A DNA stretch of 49,158 nucleotides, taken from the NCBI GenBank assembly GCA_003427395.1, contig BFEA01000066.1, positions 923,996 through 973,153 of the forward strand, written 5' to 3'. Positions 11,041 through 20,890 of this stretch are shown here, in pieces. The notes beneath the pieces were generated by a model, which searched no databases, was not told where the DNA came from, and saw only the letters and a program-made list of their open reading frames with translations. Source of the stretch: Chara braunii. Lineage: Eukaryota; Streptophyta; Charophyceae; Charales; Characeae. Position numbers and translations under genes: made by a program. Numbering within the stretch: position 1 is the first letter of the stretch; every line of letters starts with the position of its first letter.

Positions 11041-11964
11041 CTTGCCTCCCAAGTTCGACGTGGCTTGCTCGACAAAGCCTTCATAGGCGAGCCTCGTCCT
11101 ACATCTAACTAATTCACACACCATTACATCTTTCCGTGCACATTGAAGGTCTTCTTTACCGCACAGTTTTCGGAGCTCGGCTACTTTCTTCGCGGATAAA
11201 CGCCTGTGCACTTCGAGAGCGTACTCGAGCATCCCTTCATTCGAACAGCCCGCGGCCAGATTCTTTTTGGGAGTGCTCAGTTCCACTTCTGGTTCACCAA
11301 CGGCGGCCATGTGGATGCTCTTCTTCCTTGTCGACAGTTCAGGATCAGGTGAGTCCTTCCTTCTTTTTCCCGCCTTCTTCCGACTCTCGATGGCGTCGAT
11401 TAGCTTACTAGCCTCTTCTTTGACCTCCTCGCTGTCATCATCGGATTCGTTTATGTAACTACGGATTTCACGCAACATCTTGGCCTTCGATCTAGGTGAT
11501 TTTTTTCGAACTCCAGCCTCCATCACAGGTAAAGCTGCTTTCTTCTGTTGCGTGAGAAGCCTGGTGATGGTTTGTTCCAGCCTTGCCTCTCTAGCTTCGG
11601 CCTCCCTTAACTTCTCTGATTCCCTTCTCTGCTCTTCCTCGTACCTCCTCTTATCTGCCTCTTCCCGCATTCTCCGTTCGTTTTCTTCTTTCTCCCTATG
11701 AATCGCACGTTTGAAGTACTCTCTCATTTCGCAGTCATTGTCGGAAGTTTGCGTAGATCGTCCTTGAGTTTGCCAGCAATTCCTGGCATAATGGCCAGTC
11801 TTTCCACAGATATGGCAGGTAACCGTGCCCGGGATCGATCCTCCTGAAGCTGGGATCGATCCTCCTGAAACTGGGAGCGAGCCTCCATACCCGACATTGA
11901 ATGGTTGGCCCGGGGCCAGATACGGTGTATGTGCCCCCGGGACAGCAGGCTGGTGATTAGGCAT
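11023..11964 (-). CDS. P1 ORF1: CCHC knuckle, coiled coil, SAP-like C-terminus
   Basis: This 313-codon frame probably encodes the nucleic-acid-binding part of the Penelope-like element. A Pro/Gly-rich N-terminus with short GGSIP repeats precedes a CCHC knuckle, CHICGKTGHYARNC (about residues 50-63). A long charged Glu/Arg segment (about 85-140) is predicted coiled coil by composition. A basic acidic linker follows. The C-terminal stretch LSAKKVAELRKLCGKE resembles the first helix of a SAP DNA-binding motif, which is a suggestion only. The start overlaps the end of the upstream small ORF in the octamer ATGCCTAA. Near 11040 the reading shifts into the GIY-YIG frame, so in the active ancestor it may have been one long protein. 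Confidence 0.7.
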   Translation of the reverse strand: MPNHQPAVPGAHTPYLAPGQPFNVGYGGSLPVSGGSIPASGGSIPGTVTCHICGKTGHYARNCWQTQGRSTQTSDNDCEMREYFKRAIHREKEENERRMREEADKRRYEEEQRRESEKLREAEAREARLEQTITRLLTQQKKAALPVMEAGVRKKSPRSKAKMLREIRSYINESDDDSEEVKEEASKLIDAIESRKKAGKRRKDSPDPELSTRKKSIHMAAVGEPEVELSTPKKNLAAGCSNEGMLEYALEVHRRLSAKKVAELRKLCGKEDLQCARKDVMVCELVRCRTRLAYEGFVEQATSNLGGKWIWMT

Positions 11965-12202
11965 CAGTTTGCCTTCTACGCCTAGCGCGTTCCCTCCTAA
12001 TCCTCACGTCTCTAAGTAAGCAGCCCACACTGTACACACGCCCAAGCACCCTATCCAGTTGGTTTAATAGCTCGACTTTAATGTCCTGCTCTCTATCATG
12101 TAGGGCTATGTGCATAAGTGGAAGGAACTCACTCAATTCTCTCTCAAAATCTGCCCACAATCTCTCGAGTTCAAACTCTTTGATGTCGCGACTTATCATC
12201 AC
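11957..12202 (-). CDS. P1 small ORF with Arg-rich C-terminus
   Basis: This is a short open frame of about 80 codons, with the first ATG at 12199. It is helical in composition (LERLWADFERELSEF) and ends in a strongly basic tail (RIRRERARRRRQ), suggesting RNA or DNA binding. I do not recognise a family. Its stop overlaps the start codon of the zinc-knuckle ORF by eight bases. That could reflect coupled reinitiation, or simply a frameshift that split one longer ORF. An in-frame TAG lies a few codons upstream. The plastid insertion begins about 140 bases further upstream, so any original promoter region may have been disrupted. Confidence 0.5.
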   Translation of the reverse strand: MMISRDIKEFELERLWADFERELSEFLPLMHIALHDREQDIKVELLNQLDRVLGRVYSVGCLLRDVRIRRERARRRRQTDA

Positions 12203-12367
12203 TAATTTCCCTGACTACGGAAATACTGTTACACAGATAGATTCTTAAGCACCAGACGTCGCTAACCTTCACGGAATTTAATCTAGTTCCTAACAAGACA
12301 AAGCCCAGAGCGCACGCACATGAATTATTTCGCTCATAAGATAATGAATTCTATTGATTTTTATATG

Positions 12368-12417
12368 TAAATAGACCTGAATCTAACAAAAATTTTTGTT
12401 AGATTCAGGTCTATTTA
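12368..12417 (-). terminator. Perfect 25-bp inverted repeat after atpH
   Basis: Two 25-base arms (12368-12392 and 12393-12417) are exact reverse complements with no unpaired spacer. The structure starts two bases after the atpH stop codon. Chloroplast mRNAs commonly end in such hairpins, which stabilise the 3' end rather than terminate efficiently. It travelled with the plastid insert. Confidence 0.85.
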
Positions 12418-12418
12418 T

Positions 12419-13400
<982 letters not shown>

Positions 13401-13420
13401 TTAAGCACTTGAAACACAGC

Positions 13421-13469
13421 TCTCCGACGCGTTTCGCTATAGGTGTAGCTCCATAGCTCATCAGGGAGA
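13421..13469 (-). ncRNA. Type I hammerhead ribozyme
   Basis: Read on the minus strand, the invariant core is complete. CTGATGA (13464-13458) is followed by a 7-bp stem II (13457-13451 with 13442-13436, one G-U pair, 8-base loop), then GAAA (13435-13432). A minimal self-complementary stem III, ACGCGT, follows. The UC before the cleavage site is at 13427-13426, so cleavage is predicted between 13426 and 13425. Stem I pairs TCTCC (13469-13465) with GGAGA (13425-13421). GAAA and TTTC further out can add a second helix across a 6-base internal loop. A very short stem III is typical of Penelope-like elements, where two copies may act as a dimer. It lies upstream of P1 in the coding direction. Confidence 0.9.
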
Positions 13470-13480
13470 TTTCCCGTACC

Positions 13481-14389
13481 AAGCCAAAGAATGCCTGGAG
13501 AAAGAGGGTTAGGCCTTCCCTCTCTCATTTCTAAATAATAAATACTCAAAAACTCCTCATCATGTGCCCATCCTTTACCACATACGTAACTTCCTCTTCC
13601 TACACTTCCAAACTTCCCACCTCACGTTCTTCCCTCGATCAATACTGTAATCAGACAAAAACGGCCAGCAAAAACGACGATCCGCCATTCTAAAAAAACT
13701 GGATACGAGGTATGCCCCATCAGACCGCCATCTCTTCGCCTCCATCCTCTGCAAACCCGTTTTCCACGGCATTGACGTTCTTACCTTGAAATAGATATGC
13801 CCATATGCTGTGTTTACGTCGTCAATCTAAGTGCTATGCTAAACATGTGAGCGCTTTGGCTAACTGTATCAGTCGAGTTCTCAAATAATATCTGAAAAGC
13901 AGGAGCAAAAACCAAAAAACTGAAATCCACACCGCGTTGCTACGTGCCTGCCTTGGTTGGGACCGAATCCCGGCGGGCCAAATCCCAAAATTCCTGCCGC
14001 TGAATCTAGAAATACAGAGCCATCTAGGTGGCTTTCCATGGGCCCACCTAAACTGGTCGCAAAAAAGTTGATACTCCGACGAAAAGACACCGGTCCTTTC
14101 TCATCCGTACACATATTTTTTTTTAAAAGAAAAATAAAATAAAATAATAATAATAAAAAAAAGAAAAAGAAAAAAGAAAAAGAAAAAGAAAATTCATAAA
14201 AAGGAGTAAAACGATCCATACCTCCGCTATTTCAAAATGATGACCATCGAGAAAGCCAATGAAATGCTCTCCCCTCAGCTCAAAGTTACCGTGATGTCGA
14301 AACCAAATAATCTTTCAAGCTGGGGTATAGTTCGAGGAGCAAAGCTCCCCACCTACCGCCAGCTATCCTAGCAAAATGTGCTAGGGATC

Positions 14390-14390
<1 letters not shown>
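13481..14390. other. No gene seen
   Basis: I find no recognisable protein or RNA. A purine-rich A/G tract with AATAA units runs from about 14117 to 14200 on the plus strand. Confidence 0.5.

Positions 14391-14429
<39 letters not shown>
14391..14429. repeat. Compound microsatellite (GC)5(GA)n
   Basis: Five GC units run directly into about 14 GA units. Alternating purine-pyrimidine GC can adopt left-handed DNA; no gene is attached. Confidence 0.95.
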
Positions 14430-14432
<3 letters not shown>

Positions 14433-14893
14433 AGGGCAGGAAGAGGACCGCTGAAAAACGCGAACGGCCCTCCCCCCCAGGTCAGTCAAAACAACATACG
14501 CCGGGCTGAGTGTTTGCCAGCAGCACCCCGGGGTCAGGCGGGAGGCATTGTCGAATACGACAGTCAGCCATACCTCCTACTTATCAACGAGGAGTGAGGG
14601 AGTGTGTTTTCCAAGCAGGCCCGGGCGTCAGCAGCCGAGCCAAGGGGGAAGCACCTTTTGAGCCTGAAATACCAAATCGATAAGGGGGCGTCACTAAGGG
14701 TCTGACCGGGGGTAATAACTCGGTCGGGCGAGAGGGACAGGAAGAACGTGGGGATAGAAGCTCGGCTGTGTACTCAGGCCGGGTACCGGAAGAGACCTGC
14801 ACGACGAATTGCGCGCAGGCACACTTTGAACGCGCGCGTTTGAACGTGAACATGCGTCTGACGCGTTCAAGCAGCTACGTAGGGTCAACATTT

Positions 14894-15409
14894 GCCTGCT
14901 GCTACTGAGGGATTAGGCTCTTGCTGTTCTCTGGTCGGGGGAGAAGGTCCCTGCTTCCCCTCTGTCGTCACCCGGTGGCTGAAGTCAAAGCCCTCAAGTG
15001 TAGTATCTTGTGACCAGCTACTAATGGCTCTAGATTTACTCGTCTAGGTAGACAACTTGTCACTCCGATATGCTATTCCCCTTAACAGGGGGATCACCAG
15101 ATCTGCTATCAGTGCTATGCCCTTTGACAGAGGATACTCCTGGAAGATCCTGCCAGTAGCCTTACTCCAGAGGGACCTACTTCCTCACTGCTCCCTCTTC
15201 CCTACTTCCCATCTTCCCTGTTTACCACTTATCTGTTCTTCTATATTACCTCAGACCTCTGCCGCCCTTGATTGGCATGTTGCGTATCTGGGGGCTCTGT
15301 TTGCTGGTCAGTATCCGCCTGCTGCTACTGAGGGTTTAGGCTCTTGCAACTCTCTGGTCAGGGGAGAAGGTCCTTGCTTTCCCTCTGCAGTCACCTGGTG
15401 GCTGAAGTC
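14894..15409. repeat. Pair of 93-bp direct repeats 423 bp apart
   Basis: Positions 14894-14986 recur at 15317-15409 with about ten differences, sharing GCCTGCTGCTACTGAGGG at the start and GGTGGCTGAAGTC at the end. The stretch 14430-15680 has no recognisable gene and may be partly the 3' tail of the adjacent LINE. Confidence 0.85.
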
Positions 15410-15680
15410 TCACTGCTTCTGCCAATTGTCATGGATGGTTCTTCTCAGCTTCCACTAATGTCTGATGCCTTCAGATTGTCGAGCCTGGTGGGGTTGGGAG
15501 ATGTGGGGGGGGCAGGTGCAGGGGAGAGAGGGGAGAGGATGGTGGCATAAAATCTGTAGGACAGGCACATGCTTGGGGAGGGGAAACCAGGCGATGGAGG
15601 TTGGAGGGGTAGGAGGGGGACTCAGTAGGGACTCCGAGATAAGGATGAAGTTAATCTGAAGGTACGGGACTTGGAAGTCC

Positions 15681-16232
15681 TTAATGGGCTTCCTCTGCCA
15701 GGTGTGCTCTCTGCTCCTCCAGGGTTTCCATAAGATGTCCAGTCTTGCATCCATTTCCCGTGGGGATCCTGCCATATTTGTGTAGAGGAATCGAGGATGA
15801 ACGCTTTCGCCTGAGGTTCCTTTCCTCTTGGTACTTCTTTTTCATGGCCTTCCAGGCTTCTTGAGTGCGGGACACTCTTGCTTGCTGGGCCTGTTGCAGG
15901 CCGAATTGATAAATTTTCCTTGCAAACACCTTGCGTGCCAGACCAGCATTAGTATATGCAGCCTTGTGTATGAGAATAAGTTGACTGCAAAAGGGGGACC
16001 ATTGGGCCAGCAGATGCTGATTCTTGCCCAGTAAGAGGAGGCCAAGGTCCCACAGAATGGGGAATGTTGTTAAAGAGAGGAAGGCCGCATCCCACCAGTG
16101 CCATAGCTGGGCGACCATTGGGCACGCCAAGAGGCAGTGTTCCAATGTTGCTTGGCCGCATGGTGATGCCCTCCCACAAGAGGAGCAGATGGGTGACAGC
16201 TGGCCTTTCTGTTCCAAATTTGTTCTGGACAC
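15681..16232 (-). pseudogene. LINE zf-RVT zinc-binding domain and tail
   Basis: This 183-codon frame begins with the reverse-transcriptase zinc-binding domain. CSSCGRASPCGQATLEHCLL is followed by ACPMVAQLWHWW, giving the C-x2-C ... H-C pattern and the conserved Trp residues of the family. Such domains bind RNA or the target site at the end of plant LINE ORF2. A Lys/Arg-rich tail (EAWKAMKKKYQEERNLRRKR) follows. The frame's end at 15681 may be close to the true end of ORF2. Frames before it are broken, so this is a fragment of the LINE and not a separate gene. Confidence 0.8.
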
Positions 16233-16568
16233 TAGCCTCTGGCGTGGGGAGGCATCGGTGCAGAATCTGCAACTGCAACGACCAAAGGTTTGTGGGCATG
16301 ATCTTGGCGTATGTGCCTCAAGGCAGGTTTTGTATCAACGCCAGGTCCAAGGGCGGGTCTCTAGCACATCTTTCAGCTATGGTCTGGTTGATAGGCACTT
16401 CCGAGCGTGAGGCTCTGTATCCCCCTTTGACAATGTCGTCCCATAGATGCATTGGTTTCCCACTCGCCCATTCCCACTCGTTCGGGTTGAAGGGCAGTGC
16501 CGCAATCAGGGTTGAGGATTTGTAGGCGTAGCGTCCTTCGTTTTGGTCCCCCACCACTCTTGTTTGCA

Positions 16569-16985
16569 TCAGACCACCCCACATTCAAGGTCCTCATTAC
16601 GTGTGAGCTTTGACATCCTCGCCCCAAGTAGCAGGGGCTCGTGGGTTTCCACGGTGCAGGCTCCATGGTCGTTTTTCTGCACTCTATAGACCACGAGCGG
16701 CAGGGGCAGATTTGTGTACTTGACAACCCAATCCCCCTGTTGGACGGTAGGCCCATTCTCAAGGGCGATTTGCCAAGCTAGTGGTATGACCTCCCATAAC
16801 ATGTTCAGTTTGTCCTCTGCATTTTTGGCATACTTCAACTTTGCTGGAGATGAGCAGCAGTGGCCCAATCCCCTCTTGCCACGTCCCACAAGCTTCCTAT
16901 TGTGTATATACCTTTTTTGATCCAAGTCAGCCGTCGTGACTCGTGAGTTCATCGTCAATGAGAAGGGGTTGCCCGCTTCGTCCAA
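16569..16985 (-). pseudogene. LINE connection region
   Basis: This is an open frame of 138 codons between the RT and the zinc-binding domain of the LINE. It has no named motif but includes KLNMLWEVIPLAWQIA, with the helical pattern usual in the LINE region between RT and zf-RVT. The adjoining frame 16762-16373 overlaps and seems to carry the continuation (MGEWETNASMG), so a frameshift lies near 16570. Assignment is by position and strand rather than by direct recognition. It has no regulatory signal of its own. Confidence 0.55.
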
Positions 16986-17299
16986 GATATGGGGGTTGCC
17001 AAAAAGGGGCTCCTGCCGTATGTCATACCACCTGTTCGGAGGTTGCTTCTGTTTTGGTCCAAATCGTCTCCAGAGCTTAAGTGTGTATGTTGGGTCCCGT
17101 GATGTCTAGTTTGGTGGTCTACACTGGATTATCTGTCTGCCCTTCCTGCGTAGGCGAGTGTGTGGACCAGTAGGCATCGGCCGGCCATTGGAAGTGTACC
17201 TGGTTGGGAGCTGCCGGCTCTTGAGCCAGATTGATGATCTGTAGGCAAGCCAGTGATGCTCAAGGGATATCGTTACCCGTGAGGAGTCTGACCAATACT

Positions 17300-17429
17300 T
17301 TGGGGTTTTGCGTTATTTAAGTCTGGCATATTGGGGTTTTGCGTTATTTAAGTCTGGCATATTGCTCAGGGCCTCGCTCACAATTCACACACATTGGGGT
17401 TTTGCGTTATTTAAGTCTGGCATATTGCT
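17300..17429. repeat. Three copies of a 31-36-bp repeat
   Basis: GGGGTTTTGCGTTATTTAAG followed by TCTGGCATA occurs at 17300-17330, 17331-17366 and 17394-17429. The first two are head to tail and the third follows 27 bases later. The block interrupts the LINE between RT and connection region. Confidence 0.92.
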
Positions 17430-17501
17430 TTTATTTTAAAGGCACACTGCTAGTTTGCACCAAAGGGAGCCAAGACCTCGCAGAAACGTGGCAGGACCAT
17501 C

Positions 17502-18160
17502 TCACAAACCAAATACGCAAGAATCAACTAAACGCTCGCCTAACTGGTCCACTGCTAGGTTCACTAAGATATCGATGTGGTCCAATGGGGGGCCGAGTGC
17601 TGTTAGTTTCACTCCCAAGATCTCTCCTTTGCTGACCATATAGCGCAATGACTCTGGAGGGGGCCCTACATCTTCTGGGTGTAACCACCATCTCTCTTTT
17701 CTTGCACCCCAGTTTACCTTCACGTCTGCGAACAGTGATGTTACCAAAATGAAATGCTCAGACAAATCTGGGAAGGACACTTTATGGATCTGTGGGTGGA
17801 GTTTAATGAGCGATAGTAACGTCTCCAAGACAATGACAAACAACAGGGGCGCTATGGGGCCCCCCTGATGCACCGATCTTTGAAAGAAGATCGGGGCTGA
17901 TAAGTGGTCATTCAACACGATGTTAGTTCAGTCTGACCTATGAAGGAGCTGCACCCAGTGACTAAGGACCGACCCGAAATTCATCCTTGTTAAGCACATA
18001 TCCAAGAAATCCCAGTCTACGTGGTCATAAACCTTTTCGAAGTCCATAAAAACTACGACTTGGACCTTATGTTGGCGGGCATACTTAATGGACTCGTTGA
18101 CTAATAGGATATTGTCTTGGATAGTGCATCTGGTCTGGATGGAAAAAAGATATGCAGTTC
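17502..18160 (-). pseudogene. LINE reverse transcriptase fragment
   Basis: The segment 18150-17940 reads through motif A, VVVFMDFEKVYDHVDW, whose Asp is the first metal ligand. An in-frame stop lies near 17930. The frame 17918-17502 then holds motif B as FQRSVHQGGPIAPLLF, and a motif C that reads SLFADVKV where active LINEs have F-A-D-D. The second catalytic Asp is therefore lost. After 17502 the frame is interrupted by a block with three copies of a 33-36-bp repeat. The domain would have copied LINE RNA at a nicked target. The assignment is firm from motifs A and B and their spacing; the family within LINEs is not resolved. Confidence 0.85.
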
Positions 18161-18182
18161 CAAATCACAGCTTGAAACACAG

Positions 18183-18990
18183 CAGCATGAGGAGGAGGTC
18201 GCATGAAGGGAGGAGGTCACATGAGGGGAGGAGGTCACTTAAGGGCGAGGAGGAGATCGCGAGATCTGGTCGTGCGAGGGGGAGGAGGCAGTTGTGTAAC
18301 GGGGAGGATGAGGTCGCGCAAGGGGGCAAAACAGGTTGCCTGAAGGGGGGGGAGGAGGTCGCCTGAGGGGGAGGAGGAGGTCGCAAGAGCGAGAGGAGGT
18401 CGCGCTGGGGGGAGGAGGAGGTCGCACGAGAGGGAGGAGGCTGCTTGGTCAAGGCTTGAAGCATGGGGGGTAGGAAGAGGTCGTGAGAGTGAATGGAGGT
18501 CTTGCCAAGGGGAGGAGGTAGTGCGAGGGGAAGGAGGAGGTCACGTGAGAGGGGAGGAGGACGTCGCACGAGAAAAACAATGACATCACGTGAGGGGGAG
18601 TTGAGGTTGCACGAGGTGGAGGCAACGGTGGGGAGGAGATCGAAACAAGGTTCGGGAGGAGATCATCAGAGGGGTAGGAAGAGACCGTAAGAGGAAGAGG
18701 AAGAGATCGCGCTAGAGGGAGGAATCAATGATGAGACCGCCTGAATGGGCGGAGTAGGTCACACGGGGGGGAGAAGGAGGTCGCGGGAGGAGAAGAGGAA
18801 GAAGTCGCACTAGTAGAGGCGGAGGTCGCATGAGGGGGAGGAGGAGGAGTTTGTGTGAGGAAGAGGTCAAGAAAGGGACAGGAGGAGGTCGTACGAGGGT
18901 GAGGAGGAGGCGGTGAGGGGCAGGAGCCTGTGTAGATTCACAGGCGGAGTATGAGGGGGTAAGGAGGAGGTGGCGAGGGGCAGGGCCTTG
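18183..18990 (+). repeat. Purine-rich minisatellite, GGAGGAGGTCGC-type units
   Basis: About 800 bases are built of diverged units around GAGGAGGTCGCA and TGAGGGG, giving very strong purine bias on the plus strand. Frames through it (Arg/Glu or Pro/Leu rich) are by-products of the repeat. Long purine mirror-like tracts can form triplex DNA. Confidence 0.88.
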
Positions 18991-19282
18991 TGTAGATTCA
19001 CGGGTGGAAGAACAAGCTCTCATTAGAGGTGTGTTGTTTTAAAAGGCCACAGATTCTCTCTCTCATTCCCTTCACAGATCATCACAAGCCATCCATAACG
19101 AAAAAATATAGATAGGCAATTAATAGAAAATGCAAGTTTGGCAACGTTTGTTTGGTTCAGCGCCAAGTGCCCACACAAGGCACACTTGCACATATACCAC
19201 CGTATACATATATATTTCAAACAGTAAGGGAATGGAGGGAAGAAGGCAACTTACCTAAGACAGAATACTCCAGCAAGAAGGC

Positions 19283-19284
<2 letters not shown>

Positions 19285-19330
<46 letters not shown>
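19285..19330. repeat. (TG)n microsatellite
   Basis: Twenty-three TG units run up to the assembly gap, so the true length is unknown. Confidence 0.97.
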
Positions 19331-19541
19331 NNNNNNNNNNNNNNNNNNNNNNNNNNNNNNNNNNNNNNNNNNNNNNNNNNNNNNNNNNNNNNNNNNNNNN
19401 NNNNNNNNNNNNNNNNNNNNNNNNNNNNNNNNNNNNNNNNNNNNNNNNNNNNNNNNNNNNNNNNNNNNNNNNNNNNNNNNNNNNNNNNNNNNNNNNNNNN
19501 NNNNNNNNNNNNNNNNNNNNNNNNNNNNNNNNNNNNNNNNN
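19331..19541. other. Assembly gap (211 N)
   Basis: Unresolved bases lie between a TG repeat and a T tract. Open frames that cross it have no support. Confidence 0.99.
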
Positions 19542-19574
<33 letters not shown>

Positions 19575-19595
19575 AGAGAGAGAGAGAGAGAGAGA
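19542..19595. repeat. T32 tract followed by (GA)11
   Basis: A run of 32 T leads into GA dinucleotides at 19574-19595. As it borders the gap, its length may be unreliable. Confidence 0.95.
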
Positions 19596-19666
19596 TTATT
19601 TTGCCTCTTTTGGGACTGTTGTTGTGATCATGGTGAATGCCAATGCCCAACGATATGCATAAATCA

Positions 19667-19752
19667 TTTCTTTTTTTTGTTCTTTCCTTTTTCTTTTCAG
19701 GGGCCATGCTAATCTTCTCTGTATGGTTCAACTTTAACAGATGTCCCTGAAG
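19667..19752 (-). pseudogene. U6 snRNA retrocopy 1 with 18-bp TSD
   Basis: On the minus strand, 19752-19698 matches the 5' half of U6 spliceosomal RNA, including ATACAGAGAAGATTAGCATG (ACAGAG box and beyond) and GGCCCCTG. It starts a few bases inside the U6 5' end. The U6 similarity stops abruptly and an A-rich tail (19697-19667) follows. The unit is flanked by the identical 18-mer AACGATATGCATAAATCA at 19649-19666 and 19753-19770. A perfect TSD plus an A-rich tail is the mark of LINE-type retrotransposition of an RNA. It lacks the 3' half of U6 and any visible promoter, so it is not a working snRNA gene. Confidence 0.9.
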
Positions 19753-20289
19753 AACGATATGCATAAATCAACATATGGTCTTGGAAAAAAAAGAAAGGAA
19801 AGCCTGGGGGCTGCACCTGACTTCCAGGCAGCCGATGCCAGCCAGGGGACAGCTGGTACTGAAATCAGACTGCACTCCAAACTTGCTTGTAACATGGACA
19901 CACGCGGACTGATGGCAAAACCAGACTCTTTCAACTCAGAATCACCAACGAACTTGTACTTAAACTCAGTCCAAGTCAACTGTACAACTTGCGGCTATGG
20001 CCGCCGAACACTGTATCCACCACCAGCCACACTCTCCCTCTTGCACGCATGTACGAGGATCTACGCTGAATGTCCACGCTACACATACACACACACACTG
20101 TACACTCTGTCTGTCACAACAGCTGGGCGGCTATGGCCGCCGTCGTCTTCTTCCTGGCCAGCTATGGCCGTCGTCTTCCTCACTGCCCACTTCAACTCCG
20201 GGCACCTGCAGACCTCCACGCACAAGTCATCAGGCAGCGCTTCCTCATGGCTCACAGGCGAATGAATGAATGGCTGGATGCTGCCTCTT

Positions 20290-20297
20290 TATTTATA
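20290..20297 (-). promoter_or_regulatory. TATA-like box in G2 3' LTR
   Basis: TATAAATA on the minus strand lies about 520 bases into the presumed LTR, a plausible U3 promoter position. This is based on the motif only. Confidence 0.4.
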
Positions 20298-20640
20298 CTG
20301 CTCCGGAGGTGGCCTGGCCTGGGCCCCAAACCGCGTGGGGGCCTGGGCCCTGCAAACCGTGTTAGGCCCGGAAGTCTCCAGACACGTGGGCCTTATGGTC
20401 CAAAACGCATGGGACTTGCCGCGTGGAACCCCCACTTGCCTGGTACTTGCTGACTGGACAGATACAGACAGCCCTACGACCTTCTAGACTCTACCTACGG
20501 ACAGACTGTTAGGCCCCTACGTACAGACTGGTGGAGACTTCTAGATGGGCCCTAGCTAGACCTAGTGGTAACACACTAACCTGTTAAAACTTAAAAAAGA
20601 TCTATGGATCAGACCTACTGACTAATCAAAGAGTTTCGGG

Positions 20641-20811
20641 ACAGGTCACGGGTTCGAATCTCACTCAGCACACAATGTCAATGTACAGGGTTTAGGGACA
20701 GGTCTAGGGGTCGAACCTCACTCCACACACAGGGTCAATGTACAGGGTTCAGGCACAGGTCTAGGGATCGAATCTCAGTGTCTGCAAATGTCGGGTCAAC
20801 TGGGTGAAACC
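20641..20811. repeat. Three 57-bp tandem repeats in LTR U3
   Basis: Units begin with ACAGGTC at 20641, 20698 and 20755, at an exact 57-base period with moderate divergence. They lie at the start of the G2 LTR (minus orientation), where enhancer-like repeats are common. GGGTTCGAATC inside unit 1 resembles a tRNA B box by chance. Confidence 0.88.
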
Positions 20812-20890
20812 GTTTCACTCCCGCCGTCCTAAATTCGAGGTCCTCCGAGAACAGTCTAACTAAAGATAGGACCTTTACCCTTTTGGCCCT

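Larger units (their letters stand above)
15681..18160 (-). mobile_element. Non-LTR retrotransposon (LINE), 5'-truncated and broken
   Basis: Minus-strand sequence contains RT motifs A, B and a damaged C, then a long connection region, then a zinc-binding domain of the zf-RVT type, in the order seen in L1-like plant LINEs. No endonuclease domain is visible: upstream of 18160 the sequence passes into a purine-rich minisatellite. Several stops and frameshifts make it inactive. Confidence 0.8.

Noticed and set aside
17300-17429. CRISPR-like array
   Set aside because: Only three copies, two without a spacer, in a eukaryotic LINE; no cas genes.
19152-19764. Open frames spanning the TG repeat and the gap
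   Set aside because: They translate N bases and simple repeats; there is no evidence for a protein.
20650-20670. tRNA B box (GGGTTCGAATC) suggesting a tRNA-derived SINE
   Set aside because: It belongs to a 57-bp tandem unit in an LTR; the other two units lack the motif and there is no A box.
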